From: Clonostachys chloroleuca
Lineage: Eukaryota > Ascomycota > Sordariomycetes > Hypocreales > Bionectriaceae
Reading direction: 5' to 3'
Length of the DNA: 64,000 nucleotides
NCBI GenBank assembly: GCA_037952775.1
Contig: JBANAY010000004.1
Coordinates: 14,880,001 to 14,944,000, forward strand
Both the position numbers and the translations under genes were made by a program. The stretch's first letter is position 1, and each line of letters starts with the position of its first letter. The notes below the pieces were generated by a model. It was given only the letters and a program-made list of their open reading frames with translations, made no database searches and had not been told where the DNA came from. Shown piece after piece: positions 23,299-34,291 of this stretch.

Positions 23299-24899
23299 GT
23301 ATAATCACTTAGAAGAGAATCTGTGGGAGGTTATGTAGCTGAAAGCAGTCGGCACAAGTGGTGATTGGCATCAATATGTTTCGGTATCCGGTGGTGATGT
23401 TCGATGAGATACCCATGTTCTTCTGGTCTTGATGATTCTGTGCGTACAGTCTGGTGGATTGATTATATAAGCACTCCTGCAGGTCATCATGTTAGTTGGT
23501 TGGAAACCCTCTCGAACGCGAGTTGGTGCCATCAGAAAAACGTTTGACAAGGAGAGGCAACGCGAAATCCAAGACGAGGCGTCCAGCAAAAATTGCGGCA
23601 CGTTCAAGCCACCCCTGTTAAAAGTAGTGTTGATGGTTGGTCCATTTGGCAGAAATCATGCATGCATCCTGCGACCTGCGTCATCCCGAAATCTTAAATC
23701 AGCGGATCGAAATTGTGAGTTGGCGGTTGATATTCACCGTGCTGAAGTATCATCGACATTCTACATAGCACTGGCAAACGAACCACCACCGTCGGTACAG
23801 CGGGTGATGGGATTAGAGAGCGCTTACTGGGAGCTGGAGGAGTGTGCGGCCCACTAGGGTTATCCCAAGGCACCCCTCATCTCAATCCAATGGGAGATGC
23901 GTCCATGTGCCTTAATATCGCGTTGCTTGATATGCAATATGAATCGCAGGCAATGGCTCGACTGAATGGCCTGGTATCAGGGGACAGAAGGCGTCAGTCG
24001 GTCTGAACTCGAAGCGATCAAGATGGATCACAGACAGCCGAAAAGAAAACACCGCTGGGGGCCGCGGAGGCCTGTAACGTGGGGCGATTTAGGCAATTGG
24101 GTTGGGTGCCATTTTGCTGCGCTGTTCAGTGGGCCCGACCGCTAACTCCACTAATTCCCCAAGGAGCCGCCGGTGGATAGCTCAGTCCGGGACGTCCGGA
24201 GGTGACATCTCTCTACCTTTAATGTATCTGGACGTACATCTGGAAGTTGCAGTGTGCTAGGGACGAGGATGGAGAGAAATCCGAGATATCACGCAACCAG
24301 AAGGGCCGCTGAGATGAAATCTGGCCCCAAGTCACCCAGGGCACGTCTCCCTGCGACAGAAAAGTTCAGCCAATAAGCCCCTGTAGAATGAGACAAAGGC
24401 AGCCAATCGGCATGTAACCAGGCCTATCTCGACGGACGCGCTGCTTATTCGGAGCCATCAAATCGCAATTAATATGCATGTCTCTAGGCAAGACAGACAA
24501 TATAAATCCACTATTGGTTCTTTTGGCATGTGCCTACTCTGACGGCCACGTACTCGGAGCCTGCGGGGAGCTCGGATCAGTGAGTCGGAACCACGGCACA
24601 GCGCCGTCCAATTATGCGTCTAGCGTTAATAATATTTATCCCGCCTGTGCTGCCCGTTGTGACTTTGTCCGCGATCCTTCATCCCACACTCTGACTTTGT
24701 GGAAAGGTGGCTTGTTCGACTAGCTTTTCCTTCACCATCGCCCTGCATCCAAACAGAGCCGCGGAGACGGGCGCTACCCACCTTGATACTACCTATACAC
24801 AAGATAGCACACCAGAACGCGACGCCGATTGAATTTCCTGCATCGCAGAGCCGTCTGCGGATGTCTGGGGGTCTCCGAGCTGGTGGGAGAGAAGCAGAA
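23299..24899. other. 1.6 kb gene-free region
   Basis: Contains the divergent promoters of the kinase-like and ceramidase genes, including a TATATAA element near 23464. Short open frames (for example 23489-23857) have no motif and are not called. Confidence 0.5.
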
Positions 24900-26155
24900 A
24901 TGGATACGTCATCGCACGCACACGCGCCATTTTGGGGTGCCCAAACCTCGTATCTCAAGTTGGTCCACCCTATTTACCATTCCATAGCCTGAGTCGACAT
25001 GCTAATCTGATTTCCCTTCAGCTTTTGCGAAGAGGTATGCCTCGCTGACTCATCCCTTGGATCGCGTCTTGCCCATCCACAAGCTAATCTAATCATTCAT
25101 CAATAATAATTAGGACTACGCCATCACGCGGTATATTGCCGAGTTCATCAACACACTAAGTAGCATCACATTCAGTCAGTCCACCCCGAAAGAAACTTCA
25201 CGTTTTCTATAAAAACTAACAAAAGAATAGTCCTATATGGGTTATATGGCCTTCTCTATACCCGCCAGAGGAAAAATGCGAGGTCCCCTGTCCTTTTGTA
25301 CTATGGCTTGATTGGTATAGGCGTTTGCTCGGGGGCTATCACATGACTCTGAAATACCACACGCAGATGTGTATGTGCTCGACTCTCCCAACATCTCACC
25401 AACACAACTCCACTGCCAAAACACCCATCAATTCGAATCCATTTCATACTAACACCCATATCATCTAGCCGATGAGTTGTCGATGCATCTTCTCACCACC
25501 CCGCTGGTATACCGCCTCCTCACGTTCAACGCCACCCCCGAAAAGACGAGATTGGTGGGCATCGTTCTCACCATCCTCTTCACCGTCGTCATGGTCACTC
25601 ACATGGTCATGGACGAATTTCTTCTCCACGCCACAACTTTCGCCCTGGCCATCTACGTAATCGTAACGCGATCAAGACGTATCATCCCTCACCAGTGCCC
25701 TGATCCAAAGGTCCGAAAGTCAATTCAAAACGTTTCGACATTTGGACTCGGTATGTCCTCCCGCCCTCAACCAGCCAGGGGAGAAGATGTTCTAATATCC
25801 AGTCGCAGTATGCTTTGCCGCCGGCTATTCCGTATGGCTTGTCGATCAGTATGTTTGCAACGTACTTATCGACACGCGCCGCTCCGTCGGGTTGCCCTTG
25901 GCGTTCCTCCTGGAATTACACGGATGGTATGCCTTCTCCTATCTTCCATGAAGCAAACATAGACTAATAATCTGTGACACCAACAGGTGGCATGTCTTGA
26001 CAGCTATTGGGGGATATGTTGCTGTCGCGACTGTGGATCTCATCACGTCGGGTGAATTGGTTTTGAAAGATCCCTCCGACCAGCTTGCTTGGCCAGTCCC
26101 CCTCGCTGCAAGGTTGATGTCTGGAAAAACACGTACGACAAAGGAGCATAAATAG
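24900..26155 (+). CDS. alkaline ceramidase, one-base frameshift in exon 4
   Basis: Seven exons: 24900-24958, 25022-25034 (a 13-nt microexon), 25114-25174, 25231-25370, 25469-25750, 25809-25926, 25987-26155. Family motifs appear in order: APFWGAQTSYLNFCEEDYAITRY in pieces across exons 1-3, AYHMTLKYHTQM, DELSMHLLTTP and LELHGWWHVLTAIGGY. Alkaline ceramidases are ER/Golgi membrane enzymes that split ceramides into sphingoid base and fatty acid. The zinc-site His residues and HxxxH (HGWWH) are present, as are several hydrophobic segments. The frame breaks at the G5 run 25331-25335, where G6 would keep the frame. The exons sum to 842 nt, one short of 281 codons. It ends TTKEHK, with no clear retrieval signal. 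Confidence 0.8.
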
Positions 26156-26503
26156 AGCCAAGTATTAGCCTCAAGGCTAGCATAGGTCAGAAGGTTTCCC
26201 TACCAGGGATATAAAAAGGAGAATTATCTGCCGTTTATAAAATACATGGGAATAAAATACTAGCTCGCAAGGATCGATTGAGCTAAAAAGTCTTGATCGA
26301 ATCTGTAAAAAAATAGAAACTTGAGAATAAAGGGAATAGAGTCATTGTCAATTTACATTACACCCATTCACGTCTTCGTTACTCTCTTGATGCAAGTTTA
26401 AATCCCAGCCAGTTCACGGAAATTCATGTTCAATCGGAGTAGCAATAGTGAAGTTTATGGATGACGGGTCATCATCACCGAATCGTAATCCCCGTTGTAG
26501 TGA
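26156..26503. other. intergenic region
   Basis: AT-rich spacer between the convergent 3' ends of the ceramidase gene and the thioesterase-like gene. Nothing else is seen. Confidence 0.5.
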
Positions 26504-27394
26504 TTAATTGTTCCCTACTGGCCACTTCATCTCGGTACGCATGAAAGCCAAAATGTCATCTATCTCTTCAGGAATTTTATACCAATGTCCCAGGTCCTGA
26601 TAAGTCCTCCACGAGACCTTAAATCCAATTTTTCGCAAGGTATTACATGCTTTCTCTCCCAAGTCGGGGACAATCTTCTCATCTACCATGCCATGCCCAA
26701 GGAAAACGGGCGTTGCAAGCGCATTCCGCAGCAGAGCCTGGCGGTCACCTCCAAGCAGATCCCGAATGAAATCCACCGCTTTGTGGATTGGTTCTTGCTC
26801 TTTCGACTTTCTGCCATCAGGGACATCGAAAGGGTCCTCGTCACCAAACGGATTATTTTCAGGGCCGTCGTTCAAGATTTCCTACAGGTCTTTGCTATAG
26901 GGCAACCATCCACTCATGCCGATGAACCCTCCCAAGGGAAACTCCAGATAGAGCAAGCAAATAGCGGACATTGCCATGCCTTGGCTGAGGCCTCCGAGAA
27001 GAACATTCTGCCCCGAAACTTTGCCTACCTCTACACTAAGCAGCTCAAGCACCTCGTGAAGTGACTCCTCAAGACCCTCAAGCTGGGTGTACTGCCTATA
27101 GGATGGATCATCCAAGGACGCGATGTCAAACCATTGCGTCAATTTGGAGCGACTGAAGGCGCTTGAGCGACGTCGCTTTGCTGTTGGGAAAATGAATCGC
27201 GCTCCCGGAAGCAGTTGCGGTAAGCTGTGGCCGTCAGAGCTGAGGCCTGTCTTGAGTAGTTCAGAGCCGAATTCCTTTCCGTTGGACCCTAGGCCATGGA
27301 GTACGATCAAACTGTGTGTGTGGGCTGAGAGAGGCTCAACAATGTACGGAGCGGTAAACCTTTCAGAGCTCGCCACCCCAGCTGATACATCCAT
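26504..27394 (-). pseudogene. acyl-protein-thioesterase/phospholipase-like hydrolase with in-frame stop
   Basis: One uninterrupted frame of 297 codons from the ATG at 27394 except for a TAG at 26884-26882. The first part has VLHGLGSNGKEFG and the nucleophile elbow GLSQGMAMS. The part after the stop has the other two triad members, Asp in GHGMVDEKIVP and His in DLGHWYKIPEE. This is the full layout of the phospholipase/carboxylesterase family (APT1-like), cytosolic hydrolases that remove palmitate from proteins or deacylate lysolipids. The stop lies between Ser and Asp/His, so a truncated product would be inactive. TAG can arise from CAG by one C-to-T change. Upstream in-frame codons to 27682 are not family-like. 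It is a recent pseudogene or has a base error. Confidence 0.75.
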
Positions 27395-28224
27395 GATAAC
27401 TTTGCGGGAAATGGGCTTGGAGTTGAAACACAGAGGTAAATACCTAAGTGAAAAGAATTCATATCTTGATGGCATGGTCGGCGACGGCCGCACTCTGCCC
27501 TCCGTGCAGAAAACTGCACCAACAGCGAGGTATAGGGTAGCCAACATGGAAGTAAACCATGACCCACTCTTCACGTGCAATGTGCCCAATAACAAGGCCG
27601 ATTGGAGCAACTGCAGACATCCATCGCATTCAGAATTACCATTATACGAGTGAGGCTTGGAGCTGAGCTTCTTTTTAGGCATGTTCTAAAAAAACAATTG
27701 GCTAACTTAGAACTGCGGTTTCGAAGACATACTAATGTTCCTCTTCTCATCTTTCGGTTCGGTTTGTCAGGCACATGAACCTAGGTTGGTGATGAACATC
27801 ACGAGAGTCCGTCGAAACGTAGGCGATTATATCAGGACGGTTCGAGCTTTGACACTACCAAAGACATTGCCTCTGATAAGACAAACGGTACTTGTGTACT
27901 ACGGAGTGCATTATTTAGGTGTGTGAATGACTCGGTAATCGACACTACCCGCTGAAAGTTTTCCCACGACTCAGTCACCCGGAGCGATAAGCGGATCAAA
28001 GAATTAACAATTATTAAAGTACGATTTCTGGGTATTCAATTTCAGCGTGAGGATATCTTTAACTTAACGACAAGAACTTGAAACCAATATGCATCAATTC
28101 ATAAAGTCATGACGGCTTGACGCTTTCAAAAAAAAAAAAATCATGGGTAACCACATCACGTCTTGTCAAATTGGTGTGTCTGTTCGTGGCAAAGGGGCCA
28201 TTTCGAGGATGTTTCAAGACTTGT
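27395..28224. other. intergenic region with A13 run
   Basis: No gene is supported. An A-run at 28128-28140 lies next to the 3' end of the SLATT-type gene. Frames antisense to the thioesterase-like gene are ignored. Confidence 0.5.
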
Positions 28225-29277
28225 CTAATCGACGAGAGTCTTATTGGTCTCTTCCCTTTTCGGTAGATGTCCGAAGCTCGCGGGGCTTGCGTCGGGATCA
28301 TCCATGGGTGTATGCGGTGCTGGGGAGGGCGTTGGAGGTGGTGCGGCTGAAGCGGACAAGCTGGCGACGGCTGCCTCTTTCCCCTTGTCTTCGGGTATCG
28401 GTTCGGATGGTGACGGTTCGGCCGGGGGAGGAGTGCTGGCTTTGTTGCTGTTTTCTGAAGACTCGGTGGTAGATGGCGGCTTGCTTCCTTCCTTGGGTTT
28501 GGCTGGCTCGGGTGCTTTGCTCGCGGGACTGTCATCCGGGTCGGCGGCCGGCGCTGGTGCCGGTGCAGGCGGGGGAGGGAGGGGAGCAGGGCCGGATTCT
28601 GTAGGGACGACGGCGGCGATGAAGTTGGGGCCAGGCTGGGCCTGAGTTGGGTTCTTCCTGAGACCGGCAGAGTACTGATCCATACCACCAGCCGAGTACA
28701 TGTCCGGATCGTTCATGGTGTTCGTCTTGACGGCCTTGTCGTATAGGCGAGTGAGGCGGGCTACCTCACTGCGCACTGTGACCTGCTCATCGGTATCAAT
28801 CGCATCATACCCGTGCGCGGCGCCGCTGATGCCGTACCACATGACAGCCGAGTTCTCTATCTCGTCAACTACGCGGGACAGATCATCGCGGAACATGCGA
28901 GCACGCATGGGCTGGCCTCTGGACTTGAGGAAGGCAACGACGCCGGCAATGATTGTGTTGAGCGCACCAAATACGGTGATGAGGATTCTGCTGCTGTTGC
29001 TGGCTCCCAATCCAGTCAAGGCGGCGCCGAGAACCACCTGAGTGAGTAGCAGAGTGTTGATCAAGGTAGCGGTAAACATGTAGGTGCAGTTCTGGGCGCT
29101 CCGGCGATGGAGAGCGCGGCCATAGAGCGACTGAGGCCGAGGTTTGTGCGGCTCGTCGTGTGGGTGATCGACTGGACGGACACCAACGAGCTGGCAGAAC
29201 TGTTTGTGATGGTCACAATTGTCGCCGGAGATGGAACCAGCTCCTGGGAACTGAAGCAGGGGTGCGCGTTCATCCAT
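28225..29277 (-). CDS. SLATT-type (fungal) two-TM protein
   Basis: A 350-residue protein from the ATG at 29277 (reading MDERAPLLQ); an upstream in-frame ATG at 29343 would add 22 residues. Two adjacent hydrophobic segments (YMFTATLINTLLLTQVVLGAAL and ILITVFGALNTIIAGVVAFL, split by a short loop) are followed by SRGQPMRARMFRDDLSRVV. This pattern matches the fungal SLATT domain, related to bacterial SLATT proteins tied to SMODS/SLOG nucleotide-signal conflict systems. There the 2TM part is proposed to form a membrane-damaging pore. The C-terminal 140 residues are low complexity, rich in Pro, Ala, Ser and Glu. The Met start followed by acidic and LL residues suits a vacuolar or endosomal sorting signal. 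Function in fungi is not known. Confidence 0.8.
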   Translation of the reverse strand: MDERAPLLQFPGAGSISGDNCDHHKQFCQLVGVRPVDHPHDEPHKPRPQSLYGRALHRRSAQNCTYMFTATLINTLLLTQVVLGAALTGLGASNSSRILITVFGALNTIIAGVVAFLKSRGQPMRARMFRDDLSRVVDEIENSAVMWYGISGAAHGYDAIDTDEQVTVRSEVARLTRLYDKAVKTNTMNDPDMYSAGGMDQYSAGLRKNPTQAQPGPNFIAAVVPTESGPAPLPPPPAPAPAPAADPDDSPASKAPEPAKPKEGSKPPSTTESSENSNKASTPPPAEPSPSEPIPEDKGKEAAVASLSASAAPPPTPSPAPHTPMDDPDASPASFGHLPKREETNKTLVD

Positions 29278-30553
29278 ACGAGGAGACTTAGCTGACAAGT
29301 CGAGACGGTCGACTTGTATCAACGCAAACCAAGCAAACAACACAAAGCACGAAACTGACGCCGAGGAGGGGAGAAACCCTGGGTCTGCCGAGAAGAGCTA
29401 ATATACATCATATGAAAACTTGCTAGCTCGAGAAAAGGGGGCTGGAGAGCAGGCTTGACCAGCTGAGAAGCGAGCACGCTATGGCCCCCAGCCCTGAGCC
29501 CTTGCAATGGTTCATGAACAAATTTCCTGATATAGTTAAACATCCTTTCGGCTGCGGGTCGGGGATGCCGCGAATGGCGCCCAAATCAAATCTCAACAGT
29601 TTAATTACTGTCGCCTTTAATTTTGTAAGTCAAGTTTTTGGAGCTGTTCTCGGATAGGCTGAGCCTTTTTGGATCAAACCACATTTGCAGAAGCTACTCA
29701 CCAGCCGGCGGCAGACAAATAATGGGTTGGCTATGTTTGACTGACTGCGAGCAAGTCGGTGTAATTAGCATCCACTTTTGCGTTGCTAGCCAAATCCTTC
29801 TTGGGCCTACTGACGGACTGAGCGGTTGGCTAAAACAGACCCGGTTTAATCTTCGTGATGGGCTCGGCAAATGGCAGAGGGCTTCTTTACTAGTGCTATT
29901 GCTCTTTTTGGGATAGCAGTTGGCTTGTTGCAATATGTGCTCATGACTGTGCTAGCCAGTTAGCATATGCTGCACTGGCCATAACTGCGCCAATGGTAAT
30001 GACGCTCTGAGGAAGCTGCTTTCTTTTACAAGATATCTCAAGGCAGAGGACGTCGTTGACGTTGGTTCAGGATATCCCATCGTGTGAGCTTTGAGACTTT
30101 GCTTTGAGACAATCTAAGCAAGTACACCGACTGTTGAACCCACGACTACCGAAGTATTATCATAGCCGCCACTATCCTGGAAAAGATCATCCTCATTTTT
30201 CTCCGAGGAATACGTTCTTGATAGCGGGATATTGCTTTTCCTTCACTCACTAACATCTAAGCCATCCACATACGAAAGTAACCCACAGACTTAGGCAGAT
30301 TTGAGCCGTATTCATATGCTCGCTTTGATTTTATCCGCTAGGTGGCCTGTTAGAGTAATCAAAAATACTAGATGAGCATCATGCGCTGTTGCTCTCATTG
30401 GCCTCGGGCATAGGAGATCAAGCCATTAAAGAGACATCATGAAATGAGCCAAACTACTTTCATATATTTTCTTCAGTGGATTTGAGATATACATCTAGCC
30501 TTCAATGACTGATAACTTGGTAACGAAACAAACAATATCACTGACAACACCCT
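29278..30553. other. 1.3 kb gene-free region
   Basis: Short open frames only. Holds the SLATT gene promoter and the 3' flank of the amine oxidase gene. No repeat or RNA gene is seen. Confidence 0.5.
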
Positions 30554-32692
30554 TCAAAGCTTAGGCGCACAGCATGGCGCCGTCTGCTTCTCTTCATGCA
30601 GCGTGGAACGGTTGAACTTTTGAGTACTAGCCGGAACGTCAAGCGCCGGATTCTTGGTAAAGAAGCCGTCTGGCTTGAGCATCACACTAATCCTCTCGCA
30701 CGGCATCACAGGGAAATCCTCCGGTCGTGGGTTATGGGTGAGCCCAAAAGTATGCCACAGCACCACATCTGTATTTTCAGTGTTATCATCCCGAGCCGCC
30801 CACACAGAGAGACCCGTATCAACACGACTCTGATTGGTGAACTCTCCTGCAGCATAAAGCTCGTCGTCCTGGTACCGGGTCACCCAGATGGCGTGCTGGG
30901 CAAAAGCAGCTCGCTTGCTTGAGAAGGAACTTGGGTCCATGAGGAGCATTTGACTGGGGGCCGCGTGGAGCTTATACGCTACCGGTTTGAGAGAGATGGG
31001 GTTGATGCTACTGTCATTGCGGATCTTGAAGACGCGACCATTCTGGACGCTCAAATCTGCATAGCCAGCCTTGGAAAGGACGGTCGGACGTGAGACGTAC
31101 CCTACCCCAAAAGGGTTGAGCTCTGCATCAACGGGGAGCGCAACGCTATCTTCGTAGAACACCGTGTTGTTGTGTCCATCTACTGCCGGGTCAATCCGCA
31201 GAGAGAATAGGTGCTGATGATTAGCAGCCATAACACCCGGTCCGACGTTGGTGCCCCATGGAACCTTCACTCCCTCGTGGTTATCAATAGGCATGGTGGA
31301 GAGGATGCCAGTGGCGCGCACTTCATGTTCAATATTGCCCGCCTGGTCGAACACCCATGCCAGGATGTATTCATAGTTGGACACAGTACATATCATCTGC
31401 ACGACGAGCTCCCTGTTCCGCACCACAGTGGCTACATTATTGCGGTAATTTGTGTGCTTGTGTTGTAGACCGTTATCCTGCTCATGCATGCAGATGACAC
31501 TCTTTAGAAGAACGGGGTTGCCTTTCGAGTCGGTGCGGTAGCCATCAAAGTAGGCAATATGACCTAAACAATCACAACCGAGAGCGAGTGAATTAGCAGT
31601 TATGCCGAACCCAACGTCTCCAGCATCAAATGCCTGCTTCCTGTGGAACGGCTTTCGGGGATCTGGAAAAGGTTAGCTGGATGTACTGCCTTTGATTTGA
31701 TAGGTACTTGTGGAATTTGGTTGTGCATACCCCCATATGGAACTGTCATCTCGCACATGGAAAGTCGATAAAATGTCTGGCGGCCGTCAAATGTGACGTT
31801 ATACAGAACAAGGCCATCTCGATTATTGAAGCCCACGCGGAACTTCCACTTCTGCCAATTGACCTCCCTTCCGTTGATGGTATAGGATGGCCCCTCGGGC
31901 TGTTGAACAACGTAAGGTTTCAAATCAGTGCGGATGGGTTCATCTAGAAGATCATGGGCGTATTGCACGCCCTTCACCTGTTTCCAAGGCTGCGTGGACT
32001 GAACTTGACCGTCGGCTCCAGTAGGTAGATAATCCATACGAACTAGCTCCTTTGTGATCTGGTCGAAGACCGGCGAGAAGGTACATGGGAGCGAGTAGTG
32101 GTTGGATTCGGGGTGGTCGACCTCAATAATATACATATAACATTGCGCAAGGCGACGTGTCTCGCTGTCGCTGTCTGTGCCATAAATCCACGGATCATTG
32201 CAGACTTTAAAGCCTGGGGGAAGTTGCATCTTCTCAATCTCAGCTAGGACAGCCGGGTGCTTCATACATGCCTCCTCGACCTCAATCAACTCATCAATAT
32301 CGGCAGGCCCCTGATTTGATTAGCACGGAGGCAATACGCCTAGGAACATGGGAGGTTGCATCGCGTGGATACACACATACCTGGATGTCCTTGGGCAGTT
32401 CCTTGATGTACACAATCTGTCCATTGACATTCACGACTGCCTTGTGAAATACGCCCGTATCCATACGATGAAAGTAGGAAAATAGAAGTCGGGCTGGCTT
32501 TGGTGGAAGGGCGTGACCACTTCGCTCTGCCTCTAAGTAGGGCACAGTCTCGCCTTTGACTGGCTCTAGCACATCGATGCGCTTGAAACGCAATGTAGCG
32601 CCGGGAATAGCGTTTCTGAGAATATTGGCACATACTGTGATATCCTCCGGCGTCAGGGGATCGAAGGGATGCAACTGTGACAAAGACATCAT
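30554..32692 (-). CDS. copper amine oxidase
   Basis: Three exons (32692-32381, 32310-31731, 31662-30554) with introns of 70 and 68 nt give 666 residues. The enzyme oxidises primary amines to aldehydes, ammonia and hydrogen peroxide using copper and a topaquinone made from a Tyr. The topaquinone motif TVSNYE is at about residues 390-395, with Tyr near 394. The catalytic-base region is YGDPRKPFHRKQAFDAGD, spanning intron 2. Copper ligands are the HxH in NHQHLFSLRID and the His in THNPRPEDFPVMP. The C-terminus APKL is a weak PTS1-like tripeptide (PKL), so peroxisomal targeting is possible, as for other fungal amine oxidases. There is no signal peptide. It probably supplies nitrogen from amines. 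Confidence 0.95.
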
Positions 32693-33781
32693 GGCAGACA
32701 GATGGAGTACCTTGACTAGATGCTAGGATGAAGCCAAAAGATGGTGGGTGAGGTGCGGGGGAGGTTAGACAGGACCTAGCTTTATTATTCACAGGGGAAA
32801 TAGGTGCATGGTTTAACAATCCGGTCCGAGGAGCTTTTATCTCTCTGTCTCCACAGATATTATGCAGTGTCAGCCCAAAGTTGTTATCTCTCCACCCGTA
32901 AAGCACTAGCTTGTGGTAGAGAAATCACGCTTCGGGCTTCAATGGCCGCAGGTCCTCAATTGTCGACGGACAAAAGTGCCGATGGCCAAGGCAATGCCCT
33001 ATCTGCGCGGGGTAAGTAACATACAACATGACGGCTGAAGATCACAATAGACGCCACCCCTACCCTTTCCCACACAGGATAGTTATGAAAACACCACGAT
33101 CCGTATCATCCTGAGTCATCTTATTCAAGCAGTGGGCTCGGTCATCGTGCCACCCACTACTGCCCTGCTCGCACAAGCTGGATCTGGCGGATATATATGT
33201 ACCTTTGAGGTGATAAAACAAGGTTTATTCTGAGAGCTTCACCTCCCATTTTCACATAAAAAATCTCTCTCCCCTTGTAAACCTGTCATATGCTTGGCGT
33301 AGAGTCTGACCTAAGTTCACCTCGACGCATCACATATCGTTGAGCAGGACAAACACCTTTCTGATTTTAGATAGTAATGTGCACAAGCTCAAGGGGGAAA
33401 CCAAGTCTTGTTTGCCATTTGAGCCATTAATGTCAGGCTTTCAGGAGCCTCCCCTCTTCTTCTCATATGAATTAGCTAGCTAGCCCTAAGACTGATCAAT
33501 ACTGTCACGCGTTTTAGTAGAGTTTTGGTTTCCGGCGACCTCTCGAACCCCTTACAGTTTAAGAAAGGAAACTGAGTGTACTAATGATTTGAAAAGGCCA
33601 AGTCCTGATCGTAGGCATCAGATCTAAGGTTGCTCTTAATTAGGAAGCAAAAGATTTCTCCGTATAAACAAACGGCCCCCTGAAACAATTTCTCATCTAG
33701 CCACCAAAATAGCTTCGTCTATCATAATATCCCGTAAATACCATCATCCGGGAGGGAGCGAGCCGCCGGTATTAGACAGAC
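32693..33781. other. 1.1 kb gene-free region
   Basis: Promoter side of the amine oxidase gene and 3' flank of the SnoaL-like gene. No supported gene. Confidence 0.5.
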
Positions 33782-34291
33782 TTAAAAGAGCGCAAGCGGG
33801 TTGGTGGCGTTCTTGGGCAGTGCCTGGATCACGTCCCAGTGTTCCTCAATGCACGTGCCATTAAACCTCCAGATGTCGGTGATGGCAGTAGGCTCCTGGC
33901 CTGGAAAATCAACTCTGTAGTGGACCATCCCGAAGGGGCTGTCGAACAGGTAGTGCATAATGGTCACGTTACCCTTGCTGAAGTCATAAGGGCCACCGGC
34001 GCCGAGAGCATCAATGCTGGGCTGGCGGCCGCTCAGTACAGCTGGATTATGCTGGATGTATTCGTCGCTGACAAAGTTTGTGAGGGACTCATTGACCAAG
34101 TGTTGCTCAAGGAATTGGTGAAGAAACTCAGTGAAGGCAGCGCGCTGGAATTCGGGGGAAGCAGGTCGTGCAGGGCAGTAAGGCGCTGTCTCGATCTTCC
34201 CAGTGGCTCTATCGACAAGTGGGAATGCGCAATGAACCAGCTGGCTTGAAGCGGCCAGGAGAACGATAAATTTTCCGATCATTTTGATCAA
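33782..34291 (-). CDS. secreted SnoaL-like (NTF2-fold) protein
   Basis: An intronless 169-residue protein with an N-terminal signal peptide (IGKFIVLLAASSQLVHCAFP). The rest matches the SnoaL-like branch of the NTF2 superfamily: FVSDEYIQHNPAVLSGR near the middle and the closing strand IEEHWDVIQALP. Such small cone-shaped proteins bind or isomerise hydrophobic substrates, and many fungal secreted members have no known substrate. Potential N-glycosylation sites are NES, NVT, NGT and NAT. No biosynthetic gene neighbours it. The first ATG codes MIKM; the second Met gives the same signal peptide. Confidence 0.85.
   Translation of the reverse strand: MIKMIGKFIVLLAASSQLVHCAFPLVDRATGKIETAPYCPARPASPEFQRAAFTEFLHQFLEQHLVNESLTNFVSDEYIQHNPAVLSGRQPSIDALGAGGPYDFSKGNVTIMHYLFDSPFGMVHYRVDFPGQEPTAITDIWRFNGTCIEEHWDVIQALPKNATNPLALF

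Noticed and set aside
28244..28645. Gly/Ala-rich plus-strand frame opposite the SLATT gene tail
   Set aside because: It is the antisense shadow of the Pro/Ala-rich coding tail.
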